Source: Siphonobacter aquaeclarae
GTDB taxonomy: Bacteria > Bacteroidota > Bacteroidia > Cytophagales > Spirosomataceae
Assembly: GCF_900103285.1 (NCBI RefSeq)
Contig: NZ_FNGS01000009.1
Span: 206,772 to 246,491, forward strand
Length of the DNA stretch: 39,720 nucleotides
Direction of reading: 5' to 3'
Below the pieces are notes generated by a model. The model saw only the letters and a program-made list of their open reading frames with translations. It did not search any database and was not told the DNA's origin. Each line of letters opens with the position of its first letter. The first letter of the stretch is position 1. This document shows, piece after piece, positions 7,862 through 16,704 of the stretch. The position numbers were made by a program, and so were the translations under genes.

Positions 7862-8632
7862 ATGAACCCAACTACCATTGAACACCGCCTGACTCCCCTC
7901 CGGGAGCAACTCATTCAGCACCCTCTCTACCGCCGGCTGGATTCCCTGGAATCGCTCCGTCATTTTACCGAAAGCCACATTTTCGCCGTCTGGGATTTCA
8001 TGTCGCTGCTGAAGGCCCTTCAGCGGGAGCTGACGTGTGTCGACGTGCCCTGGGTACCCGTCGGCAAGCCTTCCACCCGCTACCTCATCAATGAAATCGT
8101 AGCCGGAGAGGAGAGCGATATCGATCAGCACGGCGTCCGGATGAGCCATTTTGAGCTGTACCTGCGCGCGATGCAGGAGCTCCGCGCGGATACGTCGGCC
8201 GTGGTGAACCTGCTGACAGACCTGCAATCGGGAAAAACCGTCCGGGAAATTTTGACTCAGTCTAAATTGCCGGCAGGCGTAGCGGAATTTGTCGGATTCA
8301 CGTTTGAAATTATTGAGAGGAACCGGCTTCATGAACTCGCGGCTGTGTTTACCTTCGGAAGGGAAGACCTGATTCCGGATATGTTTGTCGAACTGGTCGC
8401 CGGCCTGAGCGACCGCTTCCCCGGGCAGGTAGAAACGTACCAGTATTACCTGGAGCGCCATATTGAGGTCGACGGCGGTCACCACGGCCACCTCGCCCTG
8501 GAGATGGTACGCGAGCTGTGTGGGGAAGACCCCGTTAAATGGGAAGAAGCTGCGGCCGCGGCAGAAGACGCTCTCCGGCACCGGATCGGGCTTTGGACGG
8601 CGATTGCGTCGGGTTTGCCGGGGAAAGAGTAG
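7862..8632 (+). CDS. DUF3050 domain-containing protein (heme-oxygenase-like fold)
   Basis: A 256-residue soluble all-helical protein covering the full DUF3050 family. Conserved features visible are the N-terminal HPLY...L.FTESHIFAVWDF segment, LINEIVAGEESD, and late helices with VDGGHHGHLALEMV. The His and Glu residues in SHIFAVWDF, EEsD and DGGHHGH are placed like metal ligands of heme-oxygenase-like diiron enzymes; that reading is inference, and no activity is established for DUF3050. No signal peptide. It stands as a single gene after the inverted heptad array, 127 bases before the GMC gene. Confidence 0.85.
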   Translation: MNPTTIEHRLTPLREQLIQHPLYRRLDSLESLRHFTESHIFAVWDFMSLLKALQRELTCVDVPWVPVGKPSTRYLINEIVAGEESDIDQHGVRMSHFELYLRAMQELRADTSAVVNLLTDLQSGKTVREILTQSKLPAGVAEFVGFTFEIIERNRLHELAAVFTFGREDLIPDMFVELVAGLSDRFPGQVETYQYYLERHIEVDGGHHGHLALEMVRELCGEDPVKWEEAAAAAEDALRHRIGLWTAIASGLPGKE

Positions 8633-8759
8633 CCCGAACCCGATTTTTTTCAGTAAAGTCCCGGGGAGCACTCAGGAAAAGACCGGTAAATTTCGACTTA
8701 GTACGGGAACCCGTCCCCTTTTGTAACATTCTACAACGAGTTCTATACCTATTTTTCAA

Positions 8760-10505
8760 ATGAACAATTTCCATATCCAGGAAGCCCCCAAGGTGTACGA
8801 TGTCATTATCGTCGGGTCCGGGGCGGGTGGAGGCATGGCTGCTTACCAGCTGTCGAAGGCAGGAGCGAAGGTTTGTTTGCTGGAAGCAGGGGGCTACTTC
8901 GACCCCGCTGATCCCAAGTACATTACGCAGTTGAAATTTCCGTGGGAGTCTCCCCGCCGCGGGGCGAGTACCACACGCCCTTTCGGTGATTTTGACGCTG
9001 CCTGGGGTGGCTGGCAAATCGACGGCGAACCGTATTCCGCGAAGCAAGGCACTGAATTTCACTGGTTCCGCAGCCGGATGCTCGGCGGTCGGACCAACCA
9101 CTGGGGCCGGATTTCGCTTCGTTTCGGGCCGGACGATTTCCGCCGCGGAAGCCTGACCGGCATCGGCGACGACTGGCCGATCAGCTACGAAGATGTTGCT
9201 CCGTACTACGACAAAGTAGACAAGCTGGTCGGTATTTTCGGGTCGAAAGAAGGCCTCCGCAATGAGCCGGACGGACACTTCCTTCCCCCGCCGAAAGCCC
9301 GTCTCCACGAGCTGATGATCAAGAAGGCCGGCAAGAACCTCGGTATTCCCGTGATTCCTTCCCGTCTTTCCATCCTCACGAAAAAAATCAACGACGAGCG
9401 TGGACAGTGTTTTTACTGTAACCAGTGCGGCCGCGCCTGCCAGGCGTATGCCGACTTTTCCTCGTCGTCCGTACTCTGTAAACCGGCCGTCAAGACCGGT
9501 AACGTTACCCTCATCAACGGCGCCATGTGCCGCGAGGTACTGACGGATCAGAAAACCGGTTTGTGTACCGGCGTTTCCTATGTCGACAAGGCAACGATGG
9601 AAGAGAAGACCGTTCGCGGAAAGATCGTTGTACTGGCGGCTTCCACGTGCGAATCGGCCCGTCTGCTCCTGAACTCGAAGTCTTCCCGCTTTCCGAACGG
9701 TCTGGCCAACTCCAGCGGCGTCATCGGCAAATACCTCAACGACTCTACGGGCGCGAGCCGCTCGGCTTTTATCCCGGCCCTCATGAACCGCAAGCGGTAC
9801 AACGAGGACGGCGTTGGCGGGATGCACGTCTACACCCCCTGGTGGCTGGACAACAAGAAGCTGGACTTCCCCCGCGGCTACCACATCGAGTACGGCGGCG
9901 GCATGGGTATGCCCGGCTACGGCTTCGGAATGGGTATCCAGAACATGAACGGAAAGTATGCTTACCCGGACGGAACCAAGTTGCCGTCAGGCGGTTACGG
10001 TTCCCGTCTGAAAGATGACGCCTACCGTTTCTATGGAGCGTATGTAGGTATGGCCGGCCGTGGTGAACCTATCCCCCTGGAAAGCAACTACTGCGAGATC
10101 GATCCGAACGGCGTGGATAAATACGGTATTCCGACGCTGCGTTTCCACTACAAATGGTCGGACAACGAAGTGAAGCAGGCCAAGCACATGCAGGATACCT
10201 TCGAGCAGATCATCCATGAACTGGGTGGTATTCCGATGGGCGACAAGCCCGGCGCCGACCGCAACTACGGTCTGGAAGCCCCCGGCCGTATCATCCACGA
10301 AATCGGAACGGTACGGATGGGCAGCGATCCCTCCAAGTCGGCACTCAACAAGTACATGCAGGGCCACGACGTGAAGAACCTGTTTGTGGTTGACGCCGCT
10401 CCGTTCGTCACCCAGGGCGACAAAAATGTCACCTGGACCATCCTCGCCATGTCCTGGCGGACCAGTGATTTCATTATTGATCAGGTGAAGCAGAAGAATC
10501 TGTAA
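8760..10505 (+). CDS. GMC family FAD oxidoreductase (sugar/alcohol dehydrogenase large subunit)
   Basis: A 581-residue flavoprotein. The FAD-binding Rossmann motif GSGAGGG lies near residues 20-26, and the C-terminal GMC domain includes HEIGTVRMGSDP and NLFVVDAAPFVTQGDKNVTW, with the catalytic-region His and Asn. A cysteine group C217, C220, C223 and C227 (pattern CxxCxxCxxxC) lies where the FAD glucose dehydrogenase alpha subunit holds a 3Fe-4S cluster, which suggests an Fe-S relay. There is no signal peptide; in known systems this subunit is carried out by a Tat-signal small subunit, which is present downstream (11096). The likely substrate is a sugar or polyol, not assignable from sequence. 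The two subunit genes are separated by the four-helix-bundle cassette. Confidence 0.9.
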   Translation: MNNFHIQEAPKVYDVIIVGSGAGGGMAAYQLSKAGAKVCLLEAGGYFDPADPKYITQLKFPWESPRRGASTTRPFGDFDAAWGGWQIDGEPYSAKQGTEFHWFRSRMLGGRTNHWGRISLRFGPDDFRRGSLTGIGDDWPISYEDVAPYYDKVDKLVGIFGSKEGLRNEPDGHFLPPPKARLHELMIKKAGKNLGIPVIPSRLSILTKKINDERGQCFYCNQCGRACQAYADFSSSSVLCKPAVKTGNVTLINGAMCREVLTDQKTGLCTGVSYVDKATMEEKTVRGKIVVLAASTCESARLLLNSKSSRFPNGLANSSGVIGKYLNDSTGASRSAFIPALMNRKRYNEDGVGGMHVYTPWWLDNKKLDFPRGYHIEYGGGMGMPGYGFGMGIQNMNGKYAYPDGTKLPSGGYGSRLKDDAYRFYGAYVGMAGRGEPIPLESNYCEIDPNGVDKYGIPTLRFHYKWSDNEVKQAKHMQDTFEQIIHELGGIPMGDKPGADRNYGLEAPGRIIHEIGTVRMGSDPSKSALNKYMQGHDVKNLFVVDAAPFVTQGDKNVTWTILAMSWRTSDFIIDQVKQKNL

Positions 10506-10506
10506 T

Positions 10507-11060
10507 CAGTTTTCAGTTTCGCGGTTTTCAGTTTTCTGTTGGTGGCAGTATGGCGACGGTTCATCGGTTAGAGGAGTTGAATGTCTGGAAAAAGGCCCGG
10601 GAGTTTTCGGGGATTATTTTCCGGTTGACGGAGACGGGTGCGTTGTCGTCCGACTTTGACCACCGTCGCCAGATCAGACGCTCGGCCGATTCGGTCATGG
10701 ATAACATCGCCGAAGGATTTGGAAGAGGAAGCCGGGGGGAGTTTATCCAGTTTCTGGGTATTGCGAAAGGCTCGCTGACAGAGTCAAAATCGCAGCTCTA
10801 CCGGGCGCTCGACCGCCACTATATCGGGAAAGATACCTTCGATTCCGTTTATCGGGATGCAGATGAGTTAAGTGGGATGATCGCCCGGTTTATAGGGTAT
10901 CTCAATGCCACAACCATCAAAGGATCAAAGTACAAACCGCTGACAGGCGTCAGCCTGTTGCGCGAACCCGAGGACTGGTCAGACTGGACAACCGGCGATT
11001 AAATGGAACACAGGTTCCGGCAGTCCAACTGAAAACCGAAAACCGAAGACAGAAAACAGC
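10507..11060. mobile_element. Putative cassette: four-helix-bundle gene between inverted GAAAACY heptad arms
   Basis: The left arm (10507-10538) starts one base after the GMC stop codon and reads as GAAAACY-type heptads on the minus strand (for example TGAAAAC, CAGAAAA). The right arm (11029-11060) reads GAAAACC, GAAAACC, GAAGACA, GAAAACA on the plus strand. The arms are imperfect inverted repeats of about 31 bases enclosing one gene. The cassette lies between two genes that belong to one enzyme, which suggests insertion. I see no target-site duplication and no transposase, so mobility is inferred from layout only. Confidence 0.6.
10550..11002 (+). CDS. Four helix bundle protein (S23 / intervening-sequence protein family)
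   Basis: A 150-residue soluble, nearly all-helical protein. It has the hallmarks of the S23/IVP-like four-helix-bundle family (TIGR02436 type): LNVWKKAREF at the start, DFDHRRQIRRSADSVMDNIAEGFGRGS in the middle with the conserved R-R-S-A...N-I-A-E-G core, then FIQFLGIAKGSLTESKSQLY, and a tail with DELSGMIARFIGYL. The family was first seen encoded in 23S rRNA intervening sequences and is also related in fold to the Avd accessory protein of diversity-generating retroelements. The biochemical role is unclear. Here there is no rRNA and no reverse transcriptase nearby; instead the gene is bracketed by inverted heptad arms. Confidence 0.9.
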   Translation: MATVHRLEELNVWKKAREFSGIIFRLTETGALSSDFDHRRQIRRSADSVMDNIAEGFGRGSRGEFIQFLGIAKGSLTESKSQLYRALDRHYIGKDTFDSVYRDADELSGMIARFIGYLNATTIKGSKYKPLTGVSLLREPEDWSDWTTGD

Positions 11061-11095
11061 ATACACCATCGATTTCACGTCTCAATTCGACACAA

Positions 11096-11710
11096 ATGAA
11101 ACGTCGCGATACACTCAAATCCATTGCACTGGGGTCGTTGGGAATGGCCACGGTGCCTTCTACCGATCTGGTAGCTGCGCCGCCGGAAGCACCCGTGAAG
11201 GTGCCCGGGGGCCGTCAGAAAGAAGAAGCCATCCGGGATGCCAAGCTGATGGCCGAGAAGTTCTTCACGCCGCATGAACTGAAGACTGTTACCATCCTCT
11301 GCGACATTATCCTGCCGGCAGACAAAAAGACGGTAAGCGCCTCTCAGGCCGGCGTACCGGCTTTCATCGAGTTCATGGCGAAGGATCAACCGGCCAACCA
11401 GGTACCCCTGCGCGGCGGTCTCCGCTGGCTCGACAGCGAAAGCATCAAGCGCTTTGAAAAGAAATTCGTGGAAATTACCCCCGCGCAACGCATCGAAATC
11501 GTTGACGACATCGCCTATCCCGAACAGGCGAAGCCCCAGTTTTCCCAGGGCGTCGCGTTTTTCAGCAAAATGCGGGATATGACCATGACGGGCTTTTTCA
11601 CGACCCGCGCCGGGTTCGATTTCCTCGGCTACGTCGGGAATACCCCCAACGTATGGAACGGCGTACCCGATGAAGTCCTGAAGCAGTATAACCTCAGCTA
11701 CGACAGCTAG
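11096..11710 (+). CDS. Gluconate 2-dehydrogenase subunit 3 family protein (Tat-exported small subunit)
   Basis: A 204-residue protein with an N-terminal twin-arginine type signal (KRRDTLKSIALGSLGMATVP), then the Gluconate_2-dh3 domain (FTPHELKTVTILCDIILPAD, then VPAFIEFM and the C-terminal FFTTRAGFDFLGYVGN). In gluconate and FAD glucose dehydrogenases this gamma subunit is needed for folding and Tat export of the GMC catalytic subunit. Its partner is therefore the GMC gene ending at 10505, which has no signal of its own. A cytochrome c subunit is not in the window. The gene ends 10 bases before the convergent GH13 gene. Confidence 0.88.
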   Translation: MKRRDTLKSIALGSLGMATVPSTDLVAAPPEAPVKVPGGRQKEEAIRDAKLMAEKFFTPHELKTVTILCDIILPADKKTVSASQAGVPAFIEFMAKDQPANQVPLRGGLRWLDSESIKRFEKKFVEITPAQRIEIVDDIAYPEQAKPQFSQGVAFFSKMRDMTMTGFFTTRAGFDFLGYVGNTPNVWNGVPDEVLKQYNLSYDS

Positions 11711-11720
11711 GATTGCCCGC

Positions 11721-13256
11721 TTATTTTCCCAGCACTACCACGCTATACGGCTCGACCGAGAGGGTGGTAGTGCTTTTTTTCGCCCCCTTGCCCGACTGGA
11801 ATTTCACTTTCGGGTAGTTCGATGCGGTGGTACCCAGGGAGACGGTGAGCGGACGGCTCCCTAGGTTATGAACCACCAGTACGTTTCCGGAAGCATGCGG
11901 ACGGACAAAAGCCAGCAGCCCTTCCTGCGGTGCCAGTCCGGCTTCTTCCAGGCGTGGAGGTACCACGTCGGCCAGGGCCGGCTGACTTTTCCTGAACGCA
12001 ATCAACCGGCGGAAATGCTGGTAAATCGAGCCGGGCTGCGTCTGCTGAACCGCCAGGGGGGCTACCGTTGCGTCGGTACTGTAACGGGGTGTAATCCAAT
12101 GGGTTCTGGCTTTGTCCCGGTCGGCCCGGTCCCACAAAAACGGCTCGCGGATATACTCGTCGGGTTTCTGACCAAGCATGCCGATTTCTTCGCCATAGTA
12201 TAGCCAGGGCTCTCCCGGCAGCGTCAGGAGCAGGTTGGCGGCTACTTTCAGGCGGTTCGGGTCGCCGCCGAGTATGCTGGCAATGCGGTTCTGATCGTGG
12301 TTTCCGGCCATCGTGGCGTCTACAAAATGCGGATTTTCCTTACCAAAGACGGCATAATCCGACCGAAGAAGACGGACAAGACTGCTGTCATGGCCCGTCC
12401 GGGCAATTTTCTGCAACGCAAAACAGAGATCAAAGTGGAAGTTGGCGGGCAGCCCCCGGAAGTACGGCGCCACCTGATCGGCCGTACTCCAGATTTCCCC
12501 TACAAGGTATACGTCCGGTTTGACTTCCTGCATTTCTTTGCGGAATTCCTGCCAGAAGGCTTGTGATTTCGGCGCTTCCTCATCGGGATAGATATGCTTC
12601 GCCGCATCCAGGCGGAAGCCATCCACGCCTGCTTCTTTCAGCCAGTATTTTCCGATGTCGTAAATGGTCCGGCGTACGACGGGGTTATCGAAATTCAGAT
12701 CGGGCATTCCTCCCCAGAACAGGCCGTAGTACTTTTCCCGGTCGCCGGGTTGGCCGGTATGCCAGGGAGAGGCTTCGTGCGAGTCGCCGGTCCGCTCCCG
12801 CGTCGCAATACCAAGGGAATCGATCTTCCGCTGGGACAGCCAGACATAGTAATTCCGGTACGGGTTATCCGGGCCTTTCTGCGCTTCCAGAAACCAGGGG
12901 TGCTGGCTGGAGGTATGGTTGACGACGAGGTCCATGACTACCTGGATTTTCCGGCGGTGCGCTTCCTGAATGAGGCGCTTGTAGTCGGCCAGGGTACCAT
13001 ACGCCGGATCAATGGCCTTGTAGTCCGTTACGTCGTACTTGTGGTAGCTGGGCGACGGGTGGATAGGCGTGATCCAGAGTACGTCAATACCCAGGTCATG
13101 AAGGTAATCCAGCCGGGAGGTAATCCCGTTCAGGTCCCCGATACCGTCGCCGTCCGAATCGGCGAACGACCGGATGAATATCTCATAACCAACGCGCGGC
13201 GTCTGGGCGCTGAGCGAATAACTCAGCAACGTCAGGGCAAGTAGTAATTTTTTCAT
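11721..13256 (-). CDS. Secreted GH13 alpha-amylase family enzyme
   Basis: A 511-residue secreted enzyme. The start at 13256 gives a signal peptide (MKKLLLALTLLSYSLSAQ); a longer in-frame start at 13319 would bury it behind an unrelated leader. The TIM barrel shows all four GH13 signature regions: DLVVNHT (about residue 110), GFRLDAAKH with the nucleophile Asp (about 216), LVGEIW with the acid/base Glu (about 250) and GNHDQNR with the third Asp (about 320). A small C-terminal beta domain follows. Hydrolysis of alpha-glucans or malto-oligosaccharides is likely; oligo-1,6-glucosidase and alpha-amylase activities cannot be separated by eye. It is the last gene of the CAZyme run, 171 bases after the alginate lyase family gene. 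Confidence 0.9.
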   Translation of the reverse strand: MKKLLLALTLLSYSLSAQTPRVGYEIFIRSFADSDGDGIGDLNGITSRLDYLHDLGIDVLWITPIHPSPSYHKYDVTDYKAIDPAYGTLADYKRLIQEAHRRKIQVVMDLVVNHTSSQHPWFLEAQKGPDNPYRNYYVWLSQRKIDSLGIATRERTGDSHEASPWHTGQPGDREKYYGLFWGGMPDLNFDNPVVRRTIYDIGKYWLKEAGVDGFRLDAAKHIYPDEEAPKSQAFWQEFRKEMQEVKPDVYLVGEIWSTADQVAPYFRGLPANFHFDLCFALQKIARTGHDSSLVRLLRSDYAVFGKENPHFVDATMAGNHDQNRIASILGGDPNRLKVAANLLLTLPGEPWLYYGEEIGMLGQKPDEYIREPFLWDRADRDKARTHWITPRYSTDATVAPLAVQQTQPGSIYQHFRRLIAFRKSQPALADVVPPRLEEAGLAPQEGLLAFVRPHASGNVLVVHNLGSRPLTVSLGTTASNYPKVKFQSGKGAKKSTTTLSVEPYSVVVLGK

Positions 13257-13427
13257 GGAAAGGAGGTCTGCGTAGAATACCGGCAAAGTTGCAGACTGCC
13301 GGAACGCGGGTCGTCCCACTTTCCGGAATACGTAATTTTTCCACGAAAAAATAGTAATATGTTTAATATGAGGCGATTAAGGAATGCGGAACGGCGCGGT
13401 TTCCGAAAGTGGTACCAATACCCCGCC

Positions 13428-14573
13428 TCATTCCAGCCAGAGAATCGGATGCCGGATAGGCAGGTTCCGGATGACTTCTTCCGTTTCCGGCTGATGATCA
13501 AGCCGTTCCCATAGCCGAACCCAGTCGGGTCGGCGGGCTGCCAGTCCCCCGAAAAGTAAAAACGGATGTGCTACCGGCCACTCCTTCCAGTACATGACAT
13601 CCGGCGGAAGCGGCCAGACGGATTTATCGGCCACAAACGGCGCCAGGTACCGGATGCCCTGCGGAATACTCTTCCCGTCGGCAGTTTGGTACTGCCAGAG
13701 CGAATCTCCCAGAATCTGGCAGATCATCGCCATGGCATCGAGGTTAAAAAGGGAGTAGCCGTACGGTTTGGTACGCTTCAGTTCGAGGGGAAAACTGCCG
13801 TCGGTCGCCATCTGATTGGGCAGCAATACCGTTTTGAACCGGTTCCGGCAGTAGGCGAGCAGGGTAGTATCTGCTGTCAGGCGGGCAAAAGCGGCGACCT
13901 GCATGACCCAGCAGGTACCGTGGTTGTTTTTGGCGTCCCGTTCTTCAAGGCCATAGGGGTGGGTGGTCAGCCAGTGAAGATACGCTGAGAACCAGCGGCG
14001 TACTTCGGCGGTAACAGCCGGATCGGCGCCTTTGGCCCGCTCTGTCACCCGCACCGCTTCCGCGACTTCCATCAGGTGAATGGTATCGATAACGCCGATG
14101 CCCCGGCCCGTAGCCCGGCCCTGAATGGCCTGGGCATAGCGCAGCGACGGATTCATGCGCGTGGCGGTATCGGCAAACCAGGCCTTGAGGTGCCGGTACA
14201 GCGGCGCAACATACCGGGTGTCCCCCGTGAGCCGATACGCCGATGCCAACGCGCCGGCGATACGGCTGAAGCGGATCATCAGCTGCCGGTGCGCGACGAA
14301 GTTATCAGGGTTCGTCATCCCGTCTTTCTGGATGTATGGGCCGGAAGGATTTGCCGGGTCGGGCCACCAGTAGTCGCCCTCCGAAAAGAAGTCGTGCCGA
14401 GTACCGTGGCTGCGGGTACTGAATGCCGACGTGACCGTTTCCGGGTTCTGCCGGAGCGCCCATTCCGCCTCGCGCAGGATGTGCGGGCGGAGCGTGCGGG
14501 AAACTTCCCGGGGGATCGGATTTCCGGCCAGGAGGTATCCCGGCAGCAAAAGCAACAGCAGCAAGCGTTTCAT
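13428..14573 (-). CDS. Alginate lyase family protein (secreted polysaccharide lyase-like)
   Basis: A 381-residue protein with a signal peptide (MKRLLLLLLLPGYLLAG) and an alpha/alpha-toroid alginate_lyase domain. Visible family features are SHGTRHDFFSEGDYWWPDP near the N terminus, then MNPSLRYAQAIQGRATGRGIGVIDT in the middle (read as two motifs: SLRYAQAI and GRGIGVID), and NNHGTCWVMQVAAF with the Asn-Asn-His. This type of domain is common in Bacteroidota PULs and occurs in several lyase families; whether alginate, another uronate polymer or some other substrate is cut is not known. Its ATG is directly adjacent to the stop codon of the GH31 gene. Confidence 0.85.
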   Translation of the reverse strand: MKRLLLLLLLPGYLLAGNPIPREVSRTLRPHILREAEWALRQNPETVTSAFSTRSHGTRHDFFSEGDYWWPDPANPSGPYIQKDGMTNPDNFVAHRQLMIRFSRIAGALASAYRLTGDTRYVAPLYRHLKAWFADTATRMNPSLRYAQAIQGRATGRGIGVIDTIHLMEVAEAVRVTERAKGADPAVTAEVRRWFSAYLHWLTTHPYGLEERDAKNNHGTCWVMQVAAFARLTADTTLLAYCRNRFKTVLLPNQMATDGSFPLELKRTKPYGYSLFNLDAMAMICQILGDSLWQYQTADGKSIPQGIRYLAPFVADKSVWPLPPDVMYWKEWPVAHPFLLFGGLAARRPDWVRLWERLDHQPETEEVIRNLPIRHPILWLE

Positions 14574-16697
14574 CTAGTTCGTCATAAAGCGGAACGTAAT
14601 CTGGCCATAGGAGTCGGGCTGACCCGGACCGGGCGCCGAGACCGTACCGCTCAGTTTGCCGTCGGCCTGCTTCCGGACGGTGATTTTTCGCCAGGAATAG
14701 CGGCCTTTTTCGTAATCGTACGTCTCTCCGTCGTCGTCGTACAACTCATACGAACGCTCCCGCGAGCCATATACCCGGATTTCGAGATCGGTTTTTTCAC
14801 CGGCGACCGGCGCATGCAGGAGCGGCGGCATAAACGGGATGATACCGCCGTCTTTCACGAAAACGGGAATTTTGTCGAGGCCGGGTTCCACCGTAATAAC
14901 TTCTCCGTCTCCTGCGTATTTCCCTGTATAGAAATCATACCATTTTCCTTTGGGAAGGACGACTTTCCGGGAGGTCTGCCCTGTAAAAACGGGCGCGACG
15001 AGCAGGTATTCTCCCGCCATGTACTGGTCCCGGATTTCGCGGGCGACAGCCACCGCGTATGGATTTTCTTCCAGATTCGTATTGGTTTTTTCCTGACGGA
15101 TATCCGGCGCAAAGCCTTCCTCCAGCTGCATGGAGCGGAACGGCGGTATGCCCTGGAAATGATACTTCGCGAACTCGGAATACCAATACGGCATCATCTG
15201 CATGCGAAGCCGGGCAATGGCCTTGACCTGGTCCGCTACTTCCGGAAAACTCCAGGGCTGGGTACCGCTGGCCCAGGCGTTGATCATTGCCATCGGGGAG
15301 AAGCAGACGGTTTGCATGCGCCGGAGCCATTCCTCTCCGGTTTTGGAGGCGCGGACTTCCGGCGTCCACAATACCCCGGAATACCCGCTGTTAATCAATG
15401 CGGTAATAAAATCCTGGTGACTGTAGTTGTCGTTGTAGATGACGTAGGGGAACGACGCGCCACCGGCATTGGAAGCCCGGACGAGCCCGTATGTCCGCTG
15501 ATTTTTCCGATGGTAAAGCTCCGTACTTTGTTGCTGGACAAGAAGGCCGTAGGTCTGCCGGATCTGCTCCGCACTGTGCCCGGAGGGGAAAGTAGCTACG
15601 TCCGGCCAAAGCCAGGCATCTCCGCCGTCGACCTCGTCGATCTTGTACCCGCTGACGCCGATGGAGACATGCTCGCGGTCGAACTTGTCCCAATAGACTT
15701 TCTTCGCCGCCGGTATTGTCAGGTCCGGTACCGCGCCGACCCATACCGAGTGGGACCCGGCGTATGGTTTGATGGCGGGGTAGAGCGGAGCCTTGGGAGA
15801 TACATAGGGATTGGTCCACAGATTGACCCGTACCTTCTTCTTTCCCAGGGTATTGACGAAGGCCGCAGGGTCGGGAAACCGGGTTTTGTCCCATTCAAAC
15901 GTACAGGGATAGGAAGCGCTCTGCCAGCCGGGTTCCAGCCCGATGAAATCAAGCGGATACTCCTTTTCTTCAAACAACGCAGCCTCTTTCAATACCTGAT
16001 CGGCAGTATACAGCCGGTGGACGCGCTGGGTAAAGCCCAGGCCCCAGCGTGGAGGGAGGCATCCTCCGCCCTGAAAAAGGATAAAACGGCGGATAGCATC
16101 CAGCGTCTTCGGCCCGGCAAAAACATATACATCAACGCCTGTGGCGGGAACCAGTACTTCCACGGCGTCGGAATAGGGGTGCGCCGACCAGTTCGGGTCG
16201 GTGTTGCGGTCCTGCACCGGCGGCGGATTCGGACTATCCAACCGCACCGCCGATCCGGCGTATACCGTCAGGTACCGGGCTGAATTGATGAAGACGCCAT
16301 ATCCTTCCGACGATACGTAAAACGGCACCGGCGCATGCGTACGCCCGTTATCTGTATTGCCGTAGTGATCAACATGCAGGTTAAAAATCCGGCCCCGCTG
16401 GTGTACATGCTGAAACTGCAAGCCGAACCCGTACAACTGTTCTTGTTTTTGCAGGGGAAAGCGGAGGTAGGTTTTTCCATCGGCGGCAGTTGCCTTGACG
16501 TCCGCCTTGTTGAGCGGAAAAGTGGCCGTACCGAGCGCGGCAAGGCCTTTTTTATCGGGAGAAACGGCGGCGGCCGTCAGCAGGTCGTATGCTTCGGGCT
16601 TCCCGATTCGGGCTTTCCAGATACCGGGAGCTACTTCGGTCCAGGTTTGAGCCCCCAACCGGAGCGTCACCAGAAAAAAGAGAAGAAAAAGGCGCAT
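14574..16697 (-). CDS. Secreted glycoside hydrolase family 31 enzyme
   Basis: A 707-residue enzyme with a signal peptide (ending near LRLGAQ), an N-terminal beta-sandwich (LYGFGLQF), a TIM barrel and C-terminal beta domains (DFYTGKYAGDGEV, then YDDDGETYDYEKGRYS). The probable nucleophile is D354 in GYKIDEVDGGD; the likely acid/base Asp lies in YNDNYSH. The nucleophile motif differs from the WxDMNE of common alpha-glucosidases and from the KxDFGE of alpha-xylosidases, so substrate is left open (alpha-galactoside, alpha-xyloside or other). The gene lies between GH95 (7 bases upstream) and the alginate lyase family gene (no gap), so these three are surely cotranscribed. Confidence 0.9.
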   Translation of the reverse strand: MRLFLLFFLVTLRLGAQTWTEVAPGIWKARIGKPEAYDLLTAAAVSPDKKGLAALGTATFPLNKADVKATAADGKTYLRFPLQKQEQLYGFGLQFQHVHQRGRIFNLHVDHYGNTDNGRTHAPVPFYVSSEGYGVFINSARYLTVYAGSAVRLDSPNPPPVQDRNTDPNWSAHPYSDAVEVLVPATGVDVYVFAGPKTLDAIRRFILFQGGGCLPPRWGLGFTQRVHRLYTADQVLKEAALFEEKEYPLDFIGLEPGWQSASYPCTFEWDKTRFPDPAAFVNTLGKKKVRVNLWTNPYVSPKAPLYPAIKPYAGSHSVWVGAVPDLTIPAAKKVYWDKFDREHVSIGVSGYKIDEVDGGDAWLWPDVATFPSGHSAEQIRQTYGLLVQQQSTELYHRKNQRTYGLVRASNAGGASFPYVIYNDNYSHQDFITALINSGYSGVLWTPEVRASKTGEEWLRRMQTVCFSPMAMINAWASGTQPWSFPEVADQVKAIARLRMQMMPYWYSEFAKYHFQGIPPFRSMQLEEGFAPDIRQEKTNTNLEENPYAVAVAREIRDQYMAGEYLLVAPVFTGQTSRKVVLPKGKWYDFYTGKYAGDGEVITVEPGLDKIPVFVKDGGIIPFMPPLLHAPVAGEKTDLEIRVYGSRERSYELYDDDGETYDYEKGRYSWRKITVRKQADGKLSGTVSAPGPGQPDSYGQITFRFMTN

Positions 16698-16704
16698 GAT
16701 CAGG

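Noticed and set aside
8535-9884. A 449-codon minus-strand open frame opposite the GMC gene
   Set aside because: Overlaps the FAD-binding half of a well-supported gene and has no recognisable domain.
10550-11002. Diversity-generating retroelement, because the four-helix-bundle protein resembles Avd
   Set aside because: No reverse transcriptase, template repeat or variable repeat is found in the window.
14076-16283. A 735-codon open frame on the plus strand opposite GH31 and the alginate lyase family gene
   Set aside because: It is antisense to two clear enzymes with complete motifs; its translation is rich in Arg, Gly and Pro without domains, typical of the shadow of GC-rich genes.
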